Assembly (NCBI RefSeq): GCF_024713945.1
Contig: NC_134685.1
Location: 992,001-1,056,000, forward strand
Source of the DNA: Dermatophagoides farinae
Lineage: Eukaryota > Arthropoda > Arachnida > Sarcoptiformes > Pyroglyphidae
Direction: 5' to 3'
DNA length: 64,000 nucleotides
The notes beneath the pieces were generated by a model that was not told where the DNA came from, ran no database searches, and saw only the letters and a list, made by a program, of their open reading frames with translations. Of the stretch, positions 54,847 through 63,829 are shown piece after piece. The stretch's first letter is position 1. Each line of letters begins with the position of its first letter. The position numbers and the translations under genes were made by a program.

Positions 54847-56425
54847 TTATTTTCCAATACAAAAATCTTTGAATAATACATCGAGTACATGTTCAGTGGT
54901 AATATCACCAGTCAAACATCCAATATGATATGATGCTTGACGAATATGAAATGATGAGATGGCCAAATCTTTATCAAGATTTTTCATTGTTATTGCCAAT
55001 TCTTTAGATGTTTCTGTTAAATGCATTACATGTCTTTCATTGCTGAATGCAATCAAATCTTCATTCGTGCCGACATTATGTTCAATTTTTTGTTTGAATT
55101 GTTGAATAAAATCATCGAATCCTTCGCTGTTTATACAACTCACATAGATTGGCTTTGACATTTGATTTTTGGCCAAAATTGATGCCAATTCTTGACGTTT
55201 ATCACTATTGGCTACCAGATCTATTTTGTTTACCAGAAATAATAATTCCGATTCAGATTTCTTTTCAATAATTTTCTTCAAATGATCACTTATAATTAAT
55301 TTTTTATGACGATAAACTTGGTCAGCATCCACTACCATAATAATTAGATGACATTCTTTGGCTCTTTGAATGGCTTTCTGAATTCCTTGTCGTTCGATTG
55401 GATCAACATTAGAATGATCAGCATCTTTTATACCGGCCGTATCAGCTATACAAACACAATTTCCATCAATATCCATCCATGTTTCAACCACATCTCTAGT
55501 GGTTCCACTAATTGGCGAGATTATTGAAACATCTTTTTCGGCTGCAAAAAAATCATTAGCGTGAATATAACAGATTGCATAAATCTTACAGACTTAATTT
55601 ATTGATGAGACTACTTTTGCCAACATTAGCCTGACCAATGATGGCCACATGTAATCCATCTTTGATGAAATCACTTTTCAATTTAGTATTGGCAACATGT
55701 TGATCGATTTCTTTTTTTAAATTACAGATATTTACATTCAATTCTTTCATTACATCATCGCCGATCATTTCCTCTTCGCCGAAATCAATAAACGCTTCCA
55801 TATGAGCCATTAATTTAATTATTTGTTCACGCCATTGATTAAATTTCAAATGTAACATTCCGGACAGGCCACTAAGTGCACGTCGTCGTTGATTTTCTGT
55901 ACGTGCATTAATTAGATCACGAATACCTTCCGCTTGTATTAGTTGTAGTTTTCCATTCATCAAAGCACGGCGAGTAAATTCACCTTCTTTTGCTGAACGA
56001 CAGCCACGAATATTGCCAATGACTGTAAGCATTTTACTTATGACAGCCATTGATCCATGTATATGAAATTCACAAAGATCTTCACCGGTATAACTTTTTG
56101 GCCGTGGAAACCATAATGTCATTCCTTTATCAATTAGTTCATTGGTATTCGGATCAACATAATCATTGAGACAAGCTTGACGAGGTTTAGCACGTATATG
56201 ATTGGCTTTACCATTGGTAATTGAATCGATCACATTTAATGTCTCATCACCAGATACTCGTATGACAGCAATAGCACTGCCAGAATTTCTAATATTTGTA
56301 GATAATGCAAATATCGTTGAAGCTGATGATTCGAATGAACATTTTTGTATTAATTCAATTGTTTTGATAACGGTTTTATTGTGAATTTTTAAATTTCGTA
56401 ACATTTCAACGTATACGTTCGGCAT
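54847..56425 (-). CDS. GTPBP3: Mitochondrial tRNA modification GTPase GTPBP3 (MnmE)
   Basis: With MTO1/MnmG it installs the xm5 modification on wobble uridine of mitochondrial tRNAs. Exons 55594-56425 and 54847-55541, about 508 residues (human 492). I start at ATG 56425 (alternative 56404); the frame stays open upstream to 56533 without an ATG. The basic N-terminus suits a mitochondrial presequence. The MnmE N-domain opens STIFALSTNIRNSGSAIAVI; SYTGEDLCEFHIHG and EGEFTRRALMNGKLQLIQAE follow. G-domain: G1 GQANVGKSS, G2 GTTRD, G3 DTAG, G4 NKID. The C-terminal DFCIGK retains the conserved Cys of the C-[ILV]-G-K motif. The exon join is odd: the consensus donor GTAAGA at 55584-55589 is out of phase, while an in-phase GTCTGT lies 4 nt upstream (intron 55542-55593, 52 nt). 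Confidence 0.93.
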
Positions 56426-56656
56426 GCATGCAAACACAAGATAACTTGGTCTGATCTTTTGCACATGTTTCCACTTTATACCTTGTTGGTTGTTTTCATT
56501 GTAATAACTGGCTTTATTTTGAACTTCGGACAAATATAAGCTGGCGAAACCATTGCCAGCAATAATCGAGGAAAGCCAACTATGGGCATCAAATGAAATT
56601 GTCAGCTTATGAGATTAGCATACCTAGACATGTCAATCATCTGTTGACCGGAAGCA

Positions 56657-57043
56657 ATGCACTCCCAATATTTGGGCACGGTGAAAAGTATCATCAATCG
56701 CTGGATAGATGATGATTTGGTTACAAAAAGATGGTTTCAAGCAATGACAAGTGAAGAAAAAAATGAATTAAAAGCATCGAAATTAAACAAAACACAATTG
56801 AGTATTTGGGATCAACGTCTTTCTTCGATTAAATTTCCAGAAGATGTTCTTAAAGCGATGCCACAATTATCTCAAAACAGAAGTATGAAAAGTCTAGACT
56901 TTGAATTTCTTTTATTTTTTGATTTTGGATGTTTTGAAGGGATGGTTGAAAGAGGAAGATACGAAAATTTCAAACAACTGGCATTCATTATTTCGAAATT
57001 ATCATCACGAATGATTTCAAAAATGACTGGTATCATTTTATGA
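56657..57043 (+). CDS. Short unrecognised gene (hypothetical protein)
   Basis: Divergent from GTPBP3, with about 230 bp between starts. Open from ATG 56657 (an in-frame TGA lies just upstream). A likely 57-nt intron 56883-56939 (GTATGA...TTTTGAAG) joins exon 56657-56882 to 56940-57043 in phase, giving about 109 residues. The alternative is to read straight through for 128 residues. The first part, IINRWIDDDLVTKRWFQAM and KLNKTQLSIWDQRLSSIKF, has normal composition rather than repeat-derived sequence, and a good AATAAA follows at 57131-57136. No domain, signal peptide or membrane helix recognised; a small mitochondrial or nuclear protein is possible but not shown. Upstream exons cannot be excluded. 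Confidence 0.5.
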   Translation: MHSQYLGTVKSIINRWIDDDLVTKRWFQAMTSEEKNELKASKLNKTQLSIWDQRLSSIKFPEDVLKAMPQLSQNRSMKSLDFEFLLFFDFGCFEGMVERGRYENFKQLAFIISKLSSRMISKMTGIIL

Positions 57044-57130
57044 TCATCCATCTTGTAACATCATTACATCATTTCTTTTACACATTTGTTTTACACACAC
57101 AATACACTTTTATTCCCAATGAAAAGTTTA

Positions 57131-57136
57131 AATAAA
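57131..57136 (+). terminator. Poly(A) signal AATAAA of the unrecognised gene
   Basis: Lies 88 nt after the stop at 57043 and is followed by a T-rich stretch, as expected for a cleavage site. Confidence 0.5.
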
Positions 57137-57221
57137 GTCTCTTTTTGTTTAATTAAAATGTTTTAATTTGTTTAATCAGAGATAGCCATAAATTTTCATT
57201 AACGAACATCAAAACATTTTC

Positions 57222-57281
57222 CTGCTTAATAATTTGTCTGACACAATAATTGGTTCTGCTTAATAATTTGTCTGACACAAT
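57222..57281. repeat. Tandem duplication with 34-bp period
   Basis: The 26-nt string beginning CTGCTTAATAATTTG occurs at 57222-57247 and again, identically, at 57256-57281. This is a two-copy direct repeat in the degraded intergenic region. Confidence 0.85.
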
Positions 57282-58162
57282 TTTTTCAGATCTTCTCGAG
57301 TATTAGGTTTGGAATGCGCAACCAGACTTAGTATTCAAGAAATATTATATTCATTTTTCATGCATCAAAACATTTTCCAAGATTTCTGCGATGAGCGGGG
57401 GTCAACTATTTATTTGACATTTTCAACAAACATTTGTAAATACCCGAATTGTGATATTTCAGCTTTTAATCAATTATTATGAACATGTCATATCGGCTCA
57501 TGAAATAATCAATTCTGGTTCTCGATTACCCACGTAGCCAATATCAACAAACAATTACCTAATTTGTTACAAACTATCATCAGAATTTAACGTAAGGGTA
57601 TTCAACAAATCATATTTTCAAACAAATCTAATGAAATATATTTATTCTCATTTCTATATTCCAGTAACAATTCTTATATCATTTTAAACAACGAAAATGA
57701 AAAAACAGAAAGAAATCCCGTTCGAAAAAAATATAATCATCATCATCACCTTTTTCGTGTTGTTTTACCATATGTTTATATCTATGATTATTAAAATTAT
57801 TATTCAACACATAAATAATATTGTTTTTATATCAGTATCCGGTTTTTTCAATTGTTTGGTAAATAATCATCAATCAATCAATCAATCAATCAATTTTAAT
57901 TCACTAATTGAATACACAACCAAAACATATATGATATATTTAATTTATTCTCAAGATAATTTGCAACATTATAATTAATAAAAAAAAATAATAATTATAA
58001 TTAATTGTATACAAAGTGTGTTCAGATTTTTTAAGCCATAATAAAGGATTTTCATAATTATTTGAACCGATTTTCAGATTCAGACGTCCTCAGACATTTT
58101 CAGATCCAAAAAAAATGTCTTTCCGAATGATTTTCAAACTTTCAGACTTTTCTTTTCGTAAA
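57282..58162. other. Gene-free degraded DNA
   Basis: AT-rich sequence with few microsatellites, in contrast to most non-coding DNA in the window. Motifs around TTCAGA recur between 58020 and 58150. I see no conserved coding segment; the texture is that of old transposon-derived sequence. Confidence 0.4.
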
Positions 58163-58378
58163 TTTACACCAACGTTGTTCACATTGAACATCGGAACGAT
58201 CGGAAAAATGTGTCGCAACTTGATACTAATCTTCATTATATTTTTCCACTAATCGTTTCAATTTATTATCCTCTTCTTTTTACCATTGTCCACGATTAAC
58301 AGATTTTTTTAGACAAATTAAGCCAATATTACTTTTCGATATTTGAATTGTATTCAATTTTCGTTCCAATAATTTATC
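58163..58378 (-). pseudogene. Decayed Myb R1 repeat (pseudogene fragment)
   Basis: Minus-strand translation gives NRGQW-stop-KEEDNKLKRLVEKYNED-stop-YQVATHFSDRSDVQCEQRWCK. This follows the Myb R1 repeat closely: first Trp, acidic EED, helix 1, the position of the second Trp (now TAG), and the recognition-helix motif RSDVQCEQRW including the conserved Cys and last Trp. Two in-frame stops replace a Thr position after the first Trp and the second Trp. An upstream open part (from DKLLERK at 58378) lacks recognisable similarity. Homology ends after RWCK where VLNP would be expected. The intact Myb gene at 60.1-63.3 kb on the same strand lacks exactly this repeat, so this may be its displaced R1 or part of a dead paralogue. 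Confidence 0.75.
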
Positions 58379-58419
58379 TTAGAACATACTTGGATTCCTT
58401 TACCCTTCAAGGAAAATTC

Positions 58420-58666
58420 CTATTTGACTTTGACGGGACAGTTGATCCAGTTGATCTGTTTCATTTTATTTTTGATTTGTGTTCTAGACACAGATGCTGA
58501 TTTCAGCAATTTATATGAAATTTTGGGCCTAAACCCTTCCACGATATCATGGAAAATAGGTCTGGTGGTGAAATTTGAAATATGTTCACACCATGATTTT
58601 CGCTTCATGCCATACGGGCTTTTATATTTTTTTTTCTTTGATAGTTTGGCCAATTCTTCTTTGTAG
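58420..58666 (-). pseudogene. Possible fragment of a non-LTR retrotransposon
   Basis: Minus-strand frame reads YKEELAKLSKKKKYKSPYG then KRKSWCEHISNFTTRPIF and HDIVEGFRPKI. The Lys-rich helix, a SW-x-x-x-I motif and a following aromatic/Ile pattern recall the linker between endonuclease and reverse transcriptase in R1/I-type elements. There are no catalytic motifs, so the assignment is weak. It lies directly upstream of the decayed Myb R1 repeat on the same strand. Confidence 0.3.
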
Positions 58667-59340
58667 AGGCTAAAGAAATTAATATTTTGTAAAGTTTATA
58701 TATTGGTAGCAAAAATTATTATTTATAAAAGTATTCTTTAAAACTTTTTTTCAAGTATTTTTAATCAAACCATTGTCACAATCATCATAAGAATGAGGTA
58801 GAAATATTGTTGAAACCTATGAACAAACACAAAAAAATGGAATATAATAATTCACAATCATTATTAACTAAAATAAAAATAAAAAAGGATATATTGAATA
58901 TATCAAACATTGTACATTTCATTTAACATGCCTGGTTTTTATGAAGTCCAGTGCCTGAAATTCTTGATGGGAATTTGCTATCGAATAAGCAATATTCATG
59001 TAATTATTTGACATTCTGATTGATTGGTAAAGAATGTACTCCGGATGATTGAAAAAAATTTATTGACATATTTAAACAATGAAAATCAACCGAGTTGATC
59101 GAAAGAGAGAACACGAGTGTGGATTCTTGGTGTGTGTGTGTTGTTTTAAATGTGGAAGTAAATTTTTTCGTGGTTTTTGTGTCATTCATAAACTTTGTTC
59201 CCATATATATTTTGCTGCAGCATGCATGCACATCATCGTCATCATCATCATCAGTGGATTTGTATGGTAACGCTGTTTATTGACTGGATATTGAGTAAAT
59301 CATTTTTGATTATTTCCTATTTTTCCCAAATGGGTAGAAT
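58667..59340. other. Gene-free stretch between retroelement remnants
   Basis: AT-rich with few microsatellites (a short ATC run near 59230). Short open frames here show no domain. Part of it may be upstream copia sequence too degraded to recognise. Confidence 0.4.
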
Positions 59341-59640
59341 TTCTATAGACCAGATATTCTATTTCTGGAAAAGCCCAATAGTACAACAATCAAAATTGTC
59401 AAACGTATTTAAAAGGTACTATTGATTATAAGCTAAAATTTGGTGGTTCTTCATCTTTATCGTTCAGTGCTTATTCCGATGCTGATCTTGGTGGTGATCG
59501 AGAAAATCGTAACTCTACAACTGGCTATTTGGTTTGGTTAAATTGACCAATTATTTGGAAATCTAAACAACAACGATGTGTTGTAGATAACACACGTGAA
59601 AGTGAATTTATTGCTGCTCAAAATTGTTTAATTATTAATA
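59341..59640 (+). pseudogene. Ty1/copia retrotransposon remnant (reverse transcriptase end and RNase H)
   Basis: Broken copia-type pol. One frame gives FYRPDILF and IKIVKRI (end of the reverse transcriptase region). After a frameshift the next gives YLKGTIDYKLKFGG, SAYSDADLGGDRENRNSTTG, YLVWLN-stop-PIIWKSKQQR and ESEFIAAQN, which is the copia RNase H layout (YSDAD, STTG, WKSKKQ, ExEF/Y-A). At least one frameshift and one TGA stop make it non-functional. No long terminal repeat is identified nearby. It lies between the decayed R1 repeat and the 3' end of Myb. Confidence 0.85.
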
Positions 59641-60098
59641 ATCACAATAGAAATCGTTGCTTCTAAAAATAACTTCAAATTCCATATTTTAGTTTTCGTG
59701 TATACAATATATATTTTGATTTGATTAATTTCATCAAAATAAAAAAAAAATTTCATTTGTTTTTTTCAATCAGCAAAACAATGTTTAGAATTACTAACTG
59801 CGTGCATTCATATGATGGTTGAATAACTTTCACCATATGAACCAGGATTTTATCGAAAATTTGAAAAGAATTTCGTTTTTATTAAAGGTAAAGAATGTTT
59901 AAAAAAATGGGCAAGAAAAAAATATGAAAACAATATATAATGAAAAAAACAAGAGAAAAATATTCTTCAAAGTTTGTTTGATGTGTGATTAATTCAAAGT
60001 AAAAAAATCGATTCGAGTGATTCATTTGAAAATTTCAAATGTATTTCGTCAGTTGATAATTATTATCGAATGATTTTACTGTTTTTTGTTGTGACAGT
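59641..60098. other. 3' flank of Myb / degraded DNA
   Basis: AT-rich sequence downstream of the Myb stop on the minus strand. TTTATT near 59877 is a possible minus-strand AATAAA for Myb, about 220 nt past its stop. No supported coding sequence. Confidence 0.4.
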
Positions 60099-63000
60099 TC
60101 ATACGAAGAAGGGAGCGATCGGTGTACGTCGTTGTTCCGGTAAACAATGAAGAGGAACATTGTTTTTCGATTGAAGAAAAATTCGCGCTTGTTTCGTCAC
60201 CTCTTTCTGTGCGGCTGTTTGTCCGGTTGCCAATAAAAACCATTGGTTGTTGTTGGCCACAATATTGCTGGAATGTTTCAGTTCCATGTTCGATTCGTTG
60301 TCCGATGTGATCGGACTGATTGCCATGGTTGTTTCTGATTCCGAATTGACTTGGTTCGAGGAAAAAAGACGCATTCGAGATCTTGTCGTACGAAGTTTTC
60401 GTCGACGACGAACTCTGCTCGGTAATGTTCTTGTGAATGTTGCTGCTGTTTCGCTGCTGGTAGTATTGGTCATCTTTGGTAAGATGTACAATGGCTTCTT
60501 TGGTCGAGGTTCGGTTGTTGTGTCCGATTCTGGTATTGCTGCAGTTTGAAATGGGATTTCCGGTCCCATATTGACCAATTGTATGGGGTAATAAGCTGTT
60601 GTGTCCACTGACGATGATGGCATTGTCAATGTAATTATTGTCGATGTATTTGGTTCCACTGATTGATTCACGTTTTGCGTCTATTTAATGATGAGAATAG
60701 ATCAATAGTTAGAATCATCTCTAATTGAACATACAGGTGAGACATGCAGTGCAAAAAAGCAAGACACTTATGGTGAAGGAAATGAAACTTTTTTGTCTGG
60801 ATACATAGTGTTGAGGAAAGGAATCATCATCAAGTTTGCTTGAAAACCGATCAAAAATTAGAATGTGCAACCCTTGTGTGCATTGAAAGGACAATTCAAT
60901 GTGTGTGATTGTGCAAAAATAAAAACAAAACTGATATATATTGCTGGTGCCGAAACAAAACAAAAACAAGAAAAAACCAAAACTTACAATCAATGGATTG
61001 TCCATTCAATGATGTCGTTGTAGATTTGATTAATCTAATTTGATCATGGTTTTGATTGGTCAATAGGGTTGTTGTATTATTATTATTATAATGGATTGTA
61101 TTGAAACTATCTGTATTTATGTTATTATTGGCTGTTGTCATTATTGCTACTATCATCATCAGATATTACATAATTATAATTATAGTCATTATTAAATGAA
61201 TCATTATCGTTTGTCAATGGCAATGACATTGGAACATTATTATGATGTTCCAATAATTGTTTGGCTGCTAACCCTTCCCCAACACTATGCATTTGATTAT
61301 TTATATATGACTAAAGTGTTTGTTGTATAATAAAATTGAGAAAAAAATTAAAAGCATAACGTTTAAAATAAATCAAAGATTTGAATCGAAAAATGGTTAA
61401 TTATTGATGAAATGATGAATGTGTTGATACTTACAATATCTTGATTATTGGATTCGAATGGATTGGATATCACAGAAATATTAGACATTGGTGTCAATGG
61501 TATATAACCATCATTATGTCCATTGTCCATTATCGATGCATTATTGTTATCGATAGCCATCGAGTATGGTGTACTACTGTTCAATTGACCTTCTGTTTTA
61601 TTGCCAATCAATGATGATGATGGTGGTGGTCCCATTTGACTAATAATACCATTGTTATTATTATTGGCTACTGTTGGTGATGTATGGAGGATATTCTTGT
61701 TGACTGTTAATACTGCTGGTTGCTTTTTCAAGAATGTTCCCACACCGGGTGACATACATTTATTGGGTGATATTGTCGATATGACGAATGATGATTGTGG
61801 CGAGAATAATTGATCATCCTGAATGAATGATTTACTCTGAACAAATGGTGGTCATGTCAATCAGAATTAGAATATATTATTATGGAAAAATCTTACCGGT
61901 GTTTCAAATAAAATTTCCTCGCTATTCGATTCGATTTGTATTTTTTCATTCGTTTCTGTGGTCGGCGAACGAACACCTGAATTGATGAATGGGTTGCTAC
62001 TGTTACTTAGCATTACATCCATCATTGCATACTGTTTATTTCGATTTAATCGACCATGATTCATCGTTGTTTTTAAAGGTGAAACATTCTAAAATAATTA
62101 CAGAATTAAACAAGAAAATGGAACCACACACATGAAGGTTACCTCTTTATTTTTCGATTTAATCATCATAATCGAATGATCCGATTGTGATGGTGGTGTA
62201 TAGAGGTATGGTGTTGATATTGAATTCGTAATAACTTTAGATGATATGGGCGTATCAAATTGTAACGGAGTGAATGGTTTTTTTCCTGACGATTGATGTT
62301 CACCATTATCAGTCATATTCATTTTGATTGGCGAAATGAATGATGAAACATTCGACATGTCTGGCTGTGTTTGATATCCACTACTGAATGCATCAATATA
62401 GCAGCTAGCATCAGTGTTGATTCGTTGTTGATGATCATCTTCATTGATCAGGGTTGAATTTTTAGTGGGTGAAATCATCAAACTACGTAATGGTGATGAT
62501 TTGATGGCTGAAACAAGATCATTAACATCCTGTATTTCGGATAGTTCACATTCAAGCATTTCTCTTTGGCTCGAATCGAAAAGATCGCTAAAATCATTTA
62601 AATCGTCGTCGGTATTTGACGTACTATTTACAGCGTTTGTTTCATTATTGTTGTTGTTATTCGGCACATTTGTGATCGAATAAATCAACGTTGATGTGAC
62701 GACTTTTTTCTGCCGAAAAAATAAACAGCTGATTAGTTTTTATCGATTTAAGAATAGTGTTTATTACCATAGGACTAGTTGTTGTTGTTGTTGTTAAAGT
62801 TGAAGTCTTTTTCTTTTTAATACGTTTCTTGAATTCGGCAAATGGGATACCTTCTTTCATAGCTTGAGCTTTACGTTTCAATGTAGAATTCCAATGATTT
62901 TTGATTGCATTATCAGTTCGACCGGGTAATAGCTTGGCAATCTTTGCCCATTGATTGCCATGTATAGTATGTGCTTGTATGATCGTTCGTTCTTCCTGAT

Positions 63001-63291
63001 CAGTCCATGCAGATTTCACAATATCGGGATTCAGATGATTATGCCACCTTTCACGACATTGTTTACCGATTCGACCGTCCAAATATTTCGCTATGATTGT
63101 CCATTTTTTTGGGCCATATTTTTTGACCAATTCCACGATTTTTTCATCCTCCTACAAAACACAATTAAATTATTGAAATAAGTAAAATTTGTGATTATTA
63201 CTTTTGGTGTCCAAGGTCCTTTAATTAGTCTAGGACAGAGGTCGGCAACCTGCGGCTCTTTGGATGTGAAGATGCGGCTCTTTAGTTCCAT
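60099..63291 (-). CDS. MYB: Animal Myb transcription factor with R2 and R3 repeats; N-terminus derived from a transposon end
   Basis: DNA-binding regulator of the c-/B-Myb family, related to Drosophila Myb. Exons: 63202-63291, 62768-63151, 62143-62709, 61897-62088, 61435-61836, 61151-61310, 60988-61110, 60099-60658; about 825 residues. R2: [40 protein letters not shown] and [11 protein letters not shown]3: [40 protein letters not shown] and HWNSTLKRK; the structural Trp residues and the R2 Cys are present. Low-complexity linkers follow, with NVSPLKTT and SP/TP sites. The last exon has [15 protein letters not shown] and TKQARIFL, matching the conserved Myb C-terminal block. R1 is absent. The ATG and the first ~19 codons lie in a hAT terminus; alternatively a short exon starts at 63229 behind an AG. 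Two joins are uncertain: a 40-nt intron at 61111-61150, and the last acceptor at 60658. Confidence 0.88.
63202..63291 (-). CDS. MYB: First visible Myb exon: chimera of hAT terminus and R1-R2 linker
   Basis: Thirty codons open from ATG 63291-63289: [19 protein letters not shown] from the transposon end, then [11 protein letters not shown], the normal R1-R2 linker and start of R2, ending on a GTAATA donor. PRLIKGPWT aligns with the NPELVKGPWT-type linker of other Mybs, and the similarity stops exactly at the 8-bp sequence beside the hAT terminus. Whether translation starts here or the region is spliced from a more distant first exon (AG at 63230-63231) is unresolved. Confidence 0.5.
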
Positions 63292-63300
63292 ACGAAAATA
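63236..63300 (+). mobile_element. hAT-type transposon terminus (solo left end)
   Basis: Begins CAGAGGTCGGCAACCTGCGG, a typical hAT terminal inverted repeat, and carries GCGGCTCTTT twice, the kind of subterminal repeat hAT transposases bind. It is GC-richer than its surroundings. The neighbouring 8 bp GTCTAGGA (63228-63235) would be the target duplication, but no matching right terminus or second copy is seen before 64000, so the element is truncated. It abuts the Myb coding sequence. Confidence 0.65.
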
Positions 63301-63439
63301 TTATTTTTTTTATCAAAAAAAAACATTTAAAAATCGTTATGACTGATAATCGTTCTGATATATTGTTGGATATTACCGCGAGTATTTTTATATTAAAATA
63401 TAGTATGTGCCAACCATCGCGTACACATACCACTCAAGT

Positions 63440-63560
63440 ACAGTTAAACCCCGTTTAGTGCTGATTCGATATAACGCTGTTTTTTTAACAATGTTACATT
63501 CTATATTAAGGGCTAAAAACTCGCTTAACGCTGTATGATTCGCTATAACACTTTTCGTGT
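63440..63560 (+). mobile_element. pogo/Tigger-like transposon end, degraded
   Basis: Starts CAGTTAAACCCCGTTTAGTG after TA and continues with ATTCGATATAACGCTG, then TCGCTTAACGCTG and ATTCGCTATAACACT. Repeated TTCG-x-TATAACGCT units after a CAGT-x-AAACC start are the pattern of Tigger/pogo terminal sequence. No matching opposite end, so truncated. Confidence 0.45.
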
Positions 63561-63596
63561 TTTTTTTTGAATTTTGAATGATCATCATATTTATCA

Positions 63597-63786
63597 TCAT
63601 ACTATATATAAAAGAGTAAGCCAATTAGTGTCTGTATGTATACATCCAACAGTAGGAAATGCCTTTGAGCAGTGCTTTTTGAGAATGCTTTCAGCGCCAT
63701 CTGTCGGTGAAAGGTTTTTGAAGTGAGTGAAAATATGTGTCTGTGCATGAAACGATATATATTATAGCGAAAATTGGATTAACTAG
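63597..63786 (+). mobile_element. Possible short non-autonomous Helitron
   Basis: Starts TCATACTATATATAAAAGAG with a TGTCTGTATGTAT run behind it, contains GCGCCATCTGTCGG, and ends AACTAG. A TC start, TATATATAAAA and a CTAG end recall arthropod Helitron termini. No clear terminal hairpin was confirmed, so this is tentative. Confidence 0.3.
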
Positions 63787-63829
63787 TAATTTTTTTTTTA
63801 TTTAATTACAAACAAATATTTTTTTTTTC

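Noticed and set aside
60122-60549. Two plus-strand open frames over the last Myb exon
   Set aside because: Antisense shadows; the minus strand carries the conserved Myb C-terminal block.
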